In this document: piece by piece, positions 1 to 6,135 of the stretch
Layout: each line of letters begins with the position of its first letter
Numbering within the stretch: position 1 is the stretch's first letter
NCBI GenBank assembly: GCA_031278845.1
Contig: JAITJQ010000081.1
Location: forward strand, 1 to 9,671
DNA: 9,671 nt
From: Puniceicoccales bacterium
GTDB taxonomy: Bacteria; Verrucomicrobiota; Verrucomicrobiia; Opitutales; LL51
Direction: 5' to 3'
Made by a program: the position numbers and the translations under genes
The notes under the pieces: model-generated
The model's input: only the letters and a program-made list of their open reading frames with translations
Databases searched by the model: none
What the model was told of the DNA's origin: nothing

Positions 1-31
1 CCGAGCCCGGCGCGTTCCGCGCCGGGCTCGG
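1..31. repeat. Perfect GC-rich inverted repeat at window edge
   Basis: Positions 1-14 (CCGAGCCCGGCGCG) pair perfectly with 18-31 across a three-base loop (TTC). No T-tract follows on the plus strand, so a simple intrinsic terminator is not supported in that direction, and the minus-strand flank is outside the window. It lies just left of a second, longer hairpin (75-119). It probably belongs to the 3' region of a gene beyond the left edge. Positions 32-74 hold nothing recognisable. Confidence 0.6.
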
Positions 32-74
32 CCGCAAGGTCAAGAATGAACTCGTTGACTTGTTTTTTCCTTTA

Positions 75-136
75 GTGACGCGGAACCCCTGCGCAAATTG
101 CGCAGGGGTTGCGCGTTACCTAATTTTTCTTTTCTT
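75..136 (+). terminator. Long hairpin plus T-rich tail, plus-strand terminator
   Basis: The core arms AACCCCTGCGC (84-94) and GCGCAGGGGTT (100-110) flank the loop AAATT. The stem extends outward through 75-82 and 112-119 with one G-G mismatch and one G-U pair, giving about 20 pairs. A T-rich stretch at 124-136 follows on the plus strand. The minus-strand side is A-rich, so termination is expected for plus-strand transcription entering from the left, facing alr. Confidence 0.65.
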
Positions 137-143
137 AAATTAG

Positions 144-285
144 CAGCCCCCCGCGGCGCAACCGCGGGACGGGCTTTTAGCCTTAGCGGATTGATCCAGA
201 AGCATTTGCTCCTGGATCAATCCGCTAACCCAGGTCCAGAAGGCGGTGCCTCCTGGCGGGGTTTCTAAGGGCGCGCAGCCCTTAG
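144..285. repeat. Extragenic multi-hairpin repeat module, copy A
   Basis: A run of stem-loops lies between alr and the plus-strand terminator. The hairpins are CCCGCGG/CCGCGGG (150-156/162-168, extended by AGCCC/GGGCT at 144-148/171-175), a long palindrome (183-228), CCAG-AAGGC/GCCT-CCTGG (236-244/248-256) and CTAAGGGC/GCCCTTAG (265-272/278-285). The order and linkers (for example GATCCAG, CCAGGTCCAG, CCTGGCGGG) match the module at 2759-2864, so the two are copies of one family. The alr stop codon is 9 nt from the last stem. It may help terminate or stabilise the alr transcript; that role is inferred. Confidence 0.75.
183..228. repeat. 46-bp palindrome inside copy A
   Basis: TTAGCGGATTGATCCAG (183-199) pairs without mismatch with 212-228. 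After one mismatch, the inner bases AGC (201-203) and GCT (208-210) pair as well, leaving only a tiny loop. The related module at 2759-2864 has a single arm here (GCGGTTTGATCCAG), so copy A carries an inverted duplication of that segment. Confidence 0.8.
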
Positions 286-293
286 GCCTAAAC

Positions 294-1466
294 TTAAATG
301 GATAGAAAAAAAGACTGATAATTTTTTGCCTCTGAAGAGCAATCTTCAGAAAAAATCTCTGGAATATACTTACGTATGATTCGTCGCTCCGATAAACTGG
401 CCATATATCCCGCTCGCATGAGAAGCCCCGCCCTTTGAACAAATTCACTAAATAAAATTTCTTCGCTCTCTTGCTTACCGAAAAAGACCACCTCATCCGA
501 TACCGCAACCTCTTCCAAATCGCTGACATCTAGGATTAATTGATCCATTGAAACTCGCCCGATAATTTTGCAACGCCGGCCATGGATGAGCACTTCACCG
601 TGATTGGAGAGGGAAATAGGAATGCCATCCGCATATCCCAGTGATACGATTGCAATTTTAGTATCTCGCTCCAAAGAATAAGTTTGTTCATAGCCAATCT
701 TCGTCCCAGCGGGAACACATTTAACGAGCGTTATCGGCATACTCAAACGCACTATCGATTCTAACCCGAGTCGTTTTACAAGGACATTATCTTCCGGAAG
801 ACCGAAGCTGAGCGTACCGATCCGCACCGCATTAGTTCCATCGATGAATCGATCGATACCGAAACTACTTGAGGCGTGATTGAGCCAATCCGCTTCGCCG
901 TATTTTTGTACAATTTTCTGAAAGCGTTCCAACTGCAGCTGCGTAAAAGCCATATCGCTCATTACGGACGAAAAATGGGTTGCCAAACCGCAGGCTCTCA
1001 AATGGTCACAATTACGGATATGAGTAAAGAATGCATCGACCGCTTCATACCAGACCCCGAGGCGTCCCATTCCGGTATCAATTTTGACGTGTATGGGTTG
1101 CACGTATTGTTTTTCCTGTGCCAGGCACTGTAATGCATTTACTTCTTCGAGCGAGGAAATCAAAGGGATAGCCTTAGCCTGGTATAAATCTTCCAACTCA
1201 TCTTTTAAAATTGGACTAAGAATACATATTGGCAAATCGATATCGAGGAAGCGGATTTCGAGTGCTTCCTGGACATTGAGTACGGCAAAGCCATCGACCA
1301 TAGGACGTCGTCTTTTGCCTAAAAACGAAGCAATTTTCTCAAGACCCAGCCCATAGGCATTTGTTTTGAGGGCAGCGAGGAAGCGTACATTGGGAGGTAA
1401 TTCTCCTCTAATTTTTTCCACATTCGTCGCCAAAAGATTTAAATTAATTTCAAGTATCCCGCGCAT
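294..1466 (-). CDS. alr: Alanine racemase
   Basis: This is a fold-type III PLP enzyme that interconverts L- and D-alanine in the cytoplasm and supplies D-Ala for peptidoglycan. From the ATG at 1466 the product has 390 residues, normal for the family. The Schiff-base lysine is K34 in AALKTNAYGLG. The barrel motif HVKIDTGMGRLG is at 126-137, AVRIG near 213-217, and the catalytic tyrosine is Y259 in IGYEQTY, followed by LGYADG and the C-terminal SMDQ motif near 306-309. An in-frame TTG at 1523 would add 19 residues, but the fold begins naturally at MRGILEINL, so the ATG is preferred. No Shine-Dalgarno sequence is seen before either start. It is transcribed alone, divergently from the plus-strand repeat-protein island, and ends at repeat module A. 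Confidence 0.95.
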   Translation of the reverse strand: MRGILEINLNLLATNVEKIRGELPPNVRFLAALKTNAYGLGLEKIASFLGKRRRPMVDGFAVLNVQEALEIRFLDIDLPICILSPILKDELEDLYQAKAIPLISSLEEVNALQCLAQEKQYVQPIHVKIDTGMGRLGVWYEAVDAFFTHIRNCDHLRACGLATHFSSVMSDMAFTQLQLERFQKIVQKYGEADWLNHASSSFGIDRFIDGTNAVRIGTLSFGLPEDNVLVKRLGLESIVRLSMPITLVKCVPAGTKIGYEQTYSLERDTKIAIVSLGYADGIPISLSNHGEVLIHGRRCKIIGRVSMDQLILDVSDLEEVAVSDEVVFFGKQESEEILFSEFVQRAGLLMRAGYMASLSERRIIRKYIPEIFSEDCSSEAKNYQSFFLSI

Positions 1467-1474
1467 TATATAAT

Positions 1475-1505
1475 AAGATAGAAAGACATCATTTTCACCA
1501 GTCAA
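1475..1505 (-). promoter_or_regulatory. Candidate alr promoter
   Basis: On the minus strand TTGACT (1505-1500) and TATCTT (1480-1475) are separated by 19 nt. The -10 element lies so close to the ATG at 1466 that the mRNA would be leaderless or nearly so, which fits the lack of a ribosome-binding site. The spacing is longer than ideal. A related TTGATTGG / TTGACTGG pair repeats at an 18-nt offset (near 1523 and 1505). Confidence 0.3.
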
Positions 1506-1552
1506 GACATTTTTGCCAATCAAGAAGAATTTATTTCTTTTTTTATAAAAAT

Positions 1553-1777
1553 TCTCTTGACAGGCATAATGATTTCTATAGCCATACGATCACCACGGAA
1601 AAATATTCTATTATCGCGCTCATTTTAAGCACATCGTATACAAGTTTCGCGGCCGCTGGCGCTGGTGCGGATGCTATGCCACCTGCGGAATTAATTTAAC
1701 ATTTTCTTTCTCTGCCACCAAATCAAGAACAAGACCGATGGTTCTTTTTAGCAAATTCACAAGTGCCCGCCCTATAG
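1553..1777 (+). pseudogene. Decayed relative of the downstream repeat protein
   Basis: Reading the plus strand from 1553 gives S-L-D-R-H-N-D-F-Y-S-H, then a hydrophobic segment (KYSIIALILSTSY) and an Ala-rich signal-peptidase-like region (SFAAAGAGADAM). The intact gene downstream has SIDRYNNFYQH, KYFMFTFILTASY and a DAAM segment in the same order. The reading frame stops with TAA at 1697-1699. In the same frame it continues with LSLPPNQEQDRWFFLANS, which fits the 12-residue repeat (LPPN....F.), until TAG at 1775-1777. No ATG, GTG or TTG lies in frame between 1499 and 1559. The synonymous pattern of differences (TCT/TCC, AAT/AAC, TTC/TTT, TAT/TAC) shows it was once coding. It is most likely a truncated pseudogene. 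Positions 1778-1918 hold nothing else recognisable. Confidence 0.7.
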
Positions 1778-1918
1778 CAATGGAAAAAACATCCTGGATA
1801 GAGCGCGGCACTTCTTTTTAAAAATACTTACATACATTTGCACCAGAGCATTACCATATCGCACGTTGAAGTAACTTTCGAGGTTGAGAAGCCTTTTCTC
1901 CACCTATCAACCAAAATA

Positions 1919-2614
1919 ATGCAAATTTCCATTGACAGGTACAACAACTTTTATCAGCATGTGGTTGCCGTGAGAAAGTACTTTATGTTCACGTTTATTT
2001 TAACTGCATCGTATGTGGATGCCCTATCTACCGATGCTGCTATGACATCTCCTGCAGCTGTGGATGTCAAATGTCAACCAAATAGTCCAGTATCTCCCGA
2101 TCTGCCATTTGATCCACAGCTTAAATCGTTCCGCTCCCTACCACCTAATCTACAGATTCCAGTATTCCAATCTCTGTCGCTCGATCTACGGATTCAAGTG
2201 TTCCGCTCCCTATCACCCGATTTAAAGATTCGATTCTTCCCATTGCTACCATCTAATCTACAGGTTCTAATGTTCCGATTTCTGTCGCTCGGTCTACGGG
2301 TTCAAGTGTTCCGCTCCCTACCATTCGATCTGAAGATTCCACTGTTCGCATGGTTGCCACATAAACAACAGGCCCATGAGCTCTCACTTTTATCACCTGA
2401 GGAAGGAGCTCTATTACTCGTCCCGCTCAAACCCCGATCACGAAAAAGTGTGTTCTCATTTCTATCACTTGATCAGCGGACTTCACTGCACGCTCAAATC
2501 AAATCAGCTGCAACAACGCCGCCACAGGACCAATCATTAAAATCAAATTTACCTCTCCATATTCCGTTACTCCCGAAATTGCGAGAAAAAGCCATAATGT
2601 TTCCTTCGCAATAG
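1919..2614 (+). CDS. Secreted 12-residue-repeat protein, unknown function
   Basis: I do not recognise this family. From the ATG at 1919 it encodes 231 residues. It starts with an N-region (MQISIDRYNNFYQH), then VRK, a hydrophobic core (YFMFTFILTASYV) and a likely cleavage site after VDA, so export is expected. A Pro-rich linker leads into eleven 12-residue units (about residues 62-193) of consensus L-[SP]-x-[DN]-L-[QRK]-[IV]-x-x-F-R-S. Units after the sixth are diverged (for example LSPEEGALLLVP). The tail is basic and Pro/Leu-rich. The spacing of Leu, Ile and Phe after an N-cap Ser/Pro-x-Asp suggests short stacked helices, a pattern reminiscent of MgtE N-terminal or HEAT-like solenoids; that is inference. 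The start is uncertain: GTG at 1961 or 1970 would still give a signal peptide, and no Shine-Dalgarno is visible. The gene is monocistronic, with a strong terminator downstream and a decayed relative upstream. Confidence 0.7.
   Translation: MQISIDRYNNFYQHVVAVRKYFMFTFILTASYVDALSTDAAMTSPAAVDVKCQPNSPVSPDLPFDPQLKSFRSLPPNLQIPVFQSLSLDLRIQVFRSLSPDLKIRFFPLLPSNLQVLMFRFLSLGLRVQVFRSLPFDLKIPLFAWLPHKQQAHELSLLSPEEGALLLVPLKPRSRKSVFSFLSLDQRTSLHAQIKSAATTPPQDQSLKSNLPLHIPLLPKLREKAIMFPSQ
2102..2497 (+). repeat. Eleven 36-bp tandem coding repeats, with a 108-bp higher-order unit
   Basis: Eleven consecutive 36-bp units each encode 12 residues starting with Leu: LPFDPQLKSFRS, LPPNLQIPVFQS, LSLDLRIQVFRS, LSPDLKIRFFPL, LPSNLQVLMFRF, LSLGLRVQVFRS, LPFDLKIPLFAW, then four degenerate units. 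Units also match at an offset of three (108 bp): positions 2173-2212 and 2281-2320 differ at only 2 of 40 bases. A three-unit block was therefore duplicated more recently than the single units diverged. Confidence 0.85.
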
Positions 2615-2711
2615 AGGTGAGATGGGAAGGACTTCACTACTATGTAGCTGCTGGGAACCAAATCTTAGATATCGTGCGATGCTTCCTTTTGGCAAGTGTT
2701 TTTAAAATTAC

Positions 2712-2755
2712 TGGCCCAGTCCATGCGCGATGCGCATGGACTGGGCCATTTTTTT
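2712..2755 (+). terminator. Strong intrinsic terminator of the repeat-protein gene
   Basis: TGGCCCAGTCCATGCGC (2712-2728) pairs perfectly with 2732-2748 over the loop GAT, followed directly by seven T residues (2749-2755). The 17-bp stem and T-tract are textbook for the plus strand. The minus-strand flank (GTAATTTTAAAAA) is a weaker U-tract. It ends transcription from the gene stopping at 2614 and faces the secretin gene. Positions 2615-2711 hold no gene that I can support. Confidence 0.9.
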
Positions 2756-2758
2756 CAA

Positions 2759-2864
2759 GCCCGCCCGCGGCGAAGCCGCGGGCGGGCCTCTTGGTCTTTT
2801 GCGGTTTGATCCAGGTCCAGGGGATGGATCCCCTGGCGGGAGTCCAGAGGGCAGCGCCCTCTGG
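2759..2864. repeat. Extragenic multi-hairpin repeat module, copy B
   Basis: Three stem-loops occur in order: GCCCGCCCGCGG with its complement (2759-2770/2776-2787, loop CGAAG), CCAGGGGAT/ATCCCCTGG (2817-2825/2828-2836) and CCAGAGGGC/GCCCTCTGG (2844-2852/2856-2864). Linkers GCGGTTTGATCCAG, CCAGGTCCAG and CCTGGCGGG match copy A at 144-285. The secretin stop codon is 16 nt from the last stem, so minus-strand mRNA would carry the whole module as its 3' end. No T-tract follows on the minus strand; a run of seven A follows the GC-rich stem instead. Confidence 0.8.
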
Positions 2865-2880
2865 GCAGCGACCACTTGGG

Positions 2881-5373
2881 TTATTTAATTTCGGTGAAGA
2901 CGTTCCAGTGGCCTTCTTTAGGGGAGCGGTAGACGGGTTCTTTTTGGGGTGTTTGCTGCATACGGATGGGGGTACCGCCTGGGGAGAGGACATTAGCGGT
3001 GACGAAGATGAGTAAATTTTTCTTTTGATTTGTTTCGCCTTTGGAGCGGAACAATTTTCCGATGAGTGGGATATCGCCGAGGAGGGGAACTTTATCGTTT
3101 ACTTCTTTAATTTCCTCGCGGGTGAGGCCGCCCATGACGACGGTAGCGCCGTCGTAGATCGTGACTTCGGTTTGGATTTCGCGGGTAGAGAATATGGGTT
3201 GGTAGAAGCCTGGTGGGAGATCGGCCCTTGTAGTTCCGGAAATGGCGATACTACGTCCACCGTATTCGACGAAGCCCTCAAATTCGGTAACTTTGGGAGC
3301 GAGTTGCAAGCTGATGCAATTATTTTCTTCGACGGTTGGGGTAACATTCATTTCGACGCCGACGTTACGGGTTTCGAAGTCGCTGGGGGTACCGGCGGTG
3401 ATGGTTACGCCTGCGGAATTGGCATCACCGGTTCCGACTTCGGAGGAGATTTCGCCATAAGTTTTGGGGTAGATAAATTCTTGGGCGACGATTATTTTAG
3501 CTGTTTTTCCGGAGAGGACGGTTAACTTAGGGGCGCTCATGAGGTCGGAGCCGGATTGTTGTTCAAGGGCACGGATGGTCAAATTGAGGCCAATTTTATC
3601 ACTAATGACACCGGTAAGGTTAGCGAGGTTTGTAGCAGACACGCCGAGGTTAAGGCCACCGGGGGTATTGGGTGTGGAGCTTGGGATTTCGATTGTTGAC
3701 TGAGCGCCTGAAGGATTAGTAAAAGCGATGGTACCTTTTCCGCCTGCTTCATTTCTGATGGTAAAGGCGTCATGGATAGAGCGCAAGTTATTGATATTGC
3801 TATTATCATTACCGGCGTTCGTAGTACCGATGGAGAAAGATCGTGGATGGACAGCGGCCTCGGTACCGGTACCGAGGTGAGTGAAGGTAGAATTCCAACC
3901 CAATTGTAATTCGTCGAGTTTACCCTGTTGGACTTCGATAAATTTTGTTTCGATTTCCACCTGTTTAATTTGTTCATAGCGAGCGAGGATTTCTTTAACG
4001 CGTTTGATATTACGGAAGCTTTGGGTGACGATGAGTTGGGAACCGTCGAAGGCTAAGTTACTACCGGAGATGGAGGAGAAGTTGACGCCGGCTTTTTGCA
4101 AAAATTCTTTAATGAGTCGTTCTTCTTCTGCGAGGGAACTACTGGAGCCGCTGGAGTCTGTTTTTTTGCTATCCTTATCGCCACCGGAAGAGTCTGAAGT
4201 TGCCGATTGGATACCGGTCATACGGACGACAGCGGAGCGAGAGATTTTAAAGAATTCGGTAATAAGATTTTCCGACGAATTACCTTCAGCCTTTCGGAAT
4301 ACGATAACTTCATCTTCGATATCGAATTGGTAAGCGGTTGATTTAGCGATAAAGTTTAAGATTTTATCGAGGGGCATATTTTTTAGGTTAAGGGTAAGGG
4401 TTGGTTCCGATTCTGCATTTGCGAGCATGACCACCATATTGATACCGTTTTGCTGTTGATTTTCTTTTGTATCGTATTGTTCGGAGAGGGCGACGATTGT
4501 ATTAATGGCCTGAGTAAGGGGAGTATTATTGAAGGAAATTTTAGGGATAATGATTCGGTGTAGGTGTTTAAATACATTACTCCAATCGTCGTTATCGTCC
4601 TGGGTATGGGAATTTTCGGTAATGATTTTGGGTAATTCCCAGGTATCTTTTACGCTTTTGATCATACGTTCTCGTGTTTCGGCGGCATTACCTGGGAATT
4701 TGTCATTTGTTTCGAGGGCGCATTGTTGGATATAATTTTTGATAGCGAGGGCTTTTTGGTTATCGGGTTCTGATTTTAGTATTGTTTGGGTTATTTGGTA
4801 TGCTTCATCGAGGTTGTTTACAAGCAGGAGTGAGCGGGCCTTTAGTAACAGGTAATGAACTCGTTTTTCGGATAATTGTATGGAGGAGGATTTAGGGGCA
4901 GTTATTTTATCGTCGGTGATTTGGGATGGATCGTTTGTGGTGTAGGTATCAGATTTTTCCGTGGAGGACGGCCGATTTTTTTCTAATATATCGCTGGTAG
5001 TGGCGATTTTTTCAAAGGGAGAGAGTTGTGGTTCATTGTTTTTCGGCTGATTATGGTAATCGATTTCCGTTATTTTCGGAGGAGAAGGAGGAACCAAGGG
5101 ATTATATGAATCCTTTTTCCCGTCCTGTGTAGCGATTCCATGGTTTGTATCCCCACCGGATTTCCCATCACTTTTTTCCCGTTGTTCAGCGGGTATGGGC
5201 GATTGTACCTGGATCGTAGGAACAAAATCTTTTTTTCGAAAAGACCATTCCGCATTTCCAGGTGCTTCTACTTCGGTAACCTCCTTTTCCTGTGCATCGG
5301 AGTGAAAGCCTAAAACTCCGCCTAAGAAATAACAGCAGATTATCACTAAAAATAAAAAACAATTAAACCACAT
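2881..5373 (-). CDS. Outer-membrane secretin, type II/IV pilus (PilQ/GspD-like)
   Basis: This protein forms an outer-membrane ring channel for a type IV pilus or type II-like secretion machine. The 830-residue product has a signal peptide (residues 1 to about 22, FLFLVIICCYFLGGVLG) and a long Ser/Pro/Lys-rich linker (about 28-170). A TPR-like helical hairpin lies at about 172-216, and an N0/STN-like domain at about 270-362 (IPKISFNNTPLTQAI). An N1-like domain (about 365-490) is split by a Ser/Gly/Asp loop. The secretin core is at about 595-797, ending in MGGLTREE and VPLLGDIPLIGKLFRS. The ATG at 5373 is chosen because GGGAG (5385-5381) lies 7 nt upstream; a GTG sits one codon earlier. The layout resembles the stand-alone pilus secretins of Verrucomicrobiota, which is recall and unchecked. 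No other pilus gene is in the window. Confidence 0.88.
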   Translation of the reverse strand: MWFNCFLFLVIICCYFLGGVLGFHSDAQEKEVTEVEAPGNAEWSFRKKDFVPTIQVQSPIPAEQREKSDGKSGGDTNHGIATQDGKKDSYNPLVPPSPPKITEIDYHNQPKNNEPQLSPFEKIATTSDILEKNRPSSTEKSDTYTTNDPSQITDDKITAPKSSSIQLSEKRVHYLLLKARSLLLVNNLDEAYQITQTILKSEPDNQKALAIKNYIQQCALETNDKFPGNAAETRERMIKSVKDTWELPKIITENSHTQDDNDDWSNVFKHLHRIIIPKISFNNTPLTQAINTIVALSEQYDTKENQQQNGINMVVMLANAESEPTLTLNLKNMPLDKILNFIAKSTAYQFDIEDEVIVFRKAEGNSSENLITEFFKISRSAVVRMTGIQSATSDSSGGDKDSKKTDSSGSSSSLAEEERLIKEFLQKAGVNFSSISGSNLAFDGSQLIVTQSFRNIKRVKEILARYEQIKQVEIETKFIEVQQGKLDELQLGWNSTFTHLGTGTEAAVHPRSFSIGTTNAGNDNSNINNLRSIHDAFTIRNEAGGKGTIAFTNPSGAQSTIEIPSSTPNTPGGLNLGVSATNLANLTGVISDKIGLNLTIRALEQQSGSDLMSAPKLTVLSGKTAKIIVAQEFIYPKTYGEISSEVGTGDANSAGVTITAGTPSDFETRNVGVEMNVTPTVEENNCISLQLAPKVTEFEGFVEYGGRSIAISGTTRADLPPGFYQPIFSTREIQTEVTIYDGATVVMGGLTREEIKEVNDKVPLLGDIPLIGKLFRSKGETNQKKNLLIFVTANVLSPGGTPIRMQQTPQKEPVYRSPKEGHWNVFTEIK

Positions 5374-5389
5374 CACAAAACTCCCAACA

Positions 5390-5406
5390 TTAGGCTTTTA
5401 GCCTAA
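5390..5406 (-). promoter_or_regulatory. 5' leader stem-loop before the secretin gene
   Basis: TTAGGCT and AGCCTAA (7 bp) flank a three-base loop, 4 nt upstream of the GGGAG ribosome-binding site. If transcription starts about 7-10 nt after the candidate -10 element at 5421-5416, this stem would sit at the extreme 5' end of the mRNA, a position that often stabilises transcripts. That role is inferred. Confidence 0.4.
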
Positions 5407-5415
5407 CGGTACCTA

Positions 5416-5443
5416 TCCATAAAAAAAATAATAAAATGGTCAA
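5416..5443 (-). promoter_or_regulatory. Candidate sigma-70-type promoter of the secretin gene
   Basis: On the minus strand TTGACC (5443-5438) and TATGGA (5421-5416) are 16 nt apart across an AT-only spacer. The 123-nt gap between the MarC-family gene and the secretin is otherwise non-coding, so an independent promoter is reasonable. The -10 match is only partial. Confidence 0.35.
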
Positions 5444-5496
5444 GGGAATTGTTGGATAAACATTAAATCGATTACAAAAAAGTGCAAAACAGTGCA

Positions 5497-6135
5497 TTAA
5501 AGCGATTGAACAAAGACTTTTACACCTTTGAGAATGGCGGAAGTTCCGATACAGAGTACGAAAATACCCACCAATTTTCGGATCACTCGCAATACCTTTG
5601 GTTGCAAGTATTTTGAAAATTTGCACCCCAGAACGAACGTAAAATAGACGACAATCATCGTTACCGCAAGTGCTAAATAAAAGATAATGGCATAGTCAAA
5701 AGAGTCAGGTAATTCCATACGCTTTACGAGTGTGGCCGTCATGGTCCCGGGACCGACCAGTAGGGGTGTTGCGAGCGGTGTAATCACTAAGCTCGAGAGA
5801 TTTTGGGCTGTGCTGTCGCTCTTTACATCACTATCGGGATTTTTAGCGGTAGCCATACTAAGCCCGATGAGGAGGACAAATAATCCCCCACCCACTTGAA
5901 AGGCTTCCGTTGAGATGCAAAAAATATCGTTGAGGATCACTTTACCGAAGAGGGCGAATGCGAAAAGCAATATAGCACTGACAATGCAAATTTGTTTAGA
6001 AGCTTGTAGGCGTTCGATAACCGTATTGCTCTGGCTCATCCCCAACATAACCGTGATGGAGGTCACTGGATTGAGGATGATATAAATTTGAATGATAATT
6101 GTGCAAAAAGCTTGGATATAATTAATATTTTCCAT
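5497..6135 (-). CDS. MarC-family (UPF0056) inner-membrane protein
   Basis: The 212-residue polytopic protein has about six membrane segments: near 8-32, 47-65, 73-96, 116-137, 147-170 and 186-211. The family motif around ILNPV (20-24) closes the first segment, and ITPLATPLLVGPGTMT (118-133) is the characteristic Pro/Gly-rich stretch of the second half. The length is normal for the family. Its biochemical role is not established; the old link to multiple antibiotic resistance was not upheld for the E. coli namesake. The start is well supported: GGAG on the minus strand is 9 nt before the ATG. The gene overlaps the ftsH 3' end by 14 nt, which points to co-transcription and possible translational coupling. 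Confidence 0.88.
   Translation of the reverse strand: MENINYIQAFCTIIIQIYIILNPVTSITVMLGMSQSNTVIERLQASKQICIVSAILLFAFALFGKVILNDIFCISTEAFQVGGGLFVLLIGLSMATAKNPDSDVKSDSTAQNLSSLVITPLATPLLVGPGTMTATLVKRMELPDSFDYAIIFYLALAVTMIVVYFTFVLGCKFSKYLQPKVLRVIRKLVGIFVLCIGTSAILKGVKVFVQSL

Noticed and set aside
140..529. Minus-strand reading frame of 129 codons
   Set aside because: It overlaps the alr 3' end out of frame, and its C-terminal part is translated hairpin repeat. The same repeat-derived peptide (AxxxTPxxG..WTW) appears in the frame at 2640-2993, showing it is repeat DNA rather than a gene.
1838..1918. TTG start giving a 258-residue repeat protein
   Set aside because: It would add 27 residues with no signal-peptide logic and no ribosome-binding site; similarity with the decayed copy becomes clear only from about 1928.
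2102..2497. CRISPR array or microsatellite reading of the 36-bp periodicity
   Set aside because: The period equals 12 codons in an open frame, units are contiguous without unique spacers, and the consensus is clear at protein level.
2102..2497. F-box or classical leucine-rich repeat
   Set aside because: LPxxLxxxVFxxL recalls an F-box helix, but eleven tandem copies at a 12-residue step and no LxxLxLxxN motif do not fit either family.
2617..3015. Plus-strand frame after the repeat protein, and a minus-strand frame at 2640-2993
   Set aside because: Both run through the terminator hairpin and repeat module B and into the secretin gene; neither shows a domain or a ribosome-binding site.
3025..3525. 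166-codon plus-strand frame opposite the secretin
   Set aside because: It is antisense to the conserved secretin core and its Gly/Asp-rich content is a mirror effect of secretin codons.
5481..5496. AGTGCA direct repeat beside the MarC-family stop codon as an operator or terminator
   Set aside because: Two six-base copies 10 nt apart are too short to claim, and no stable hairpin forms.
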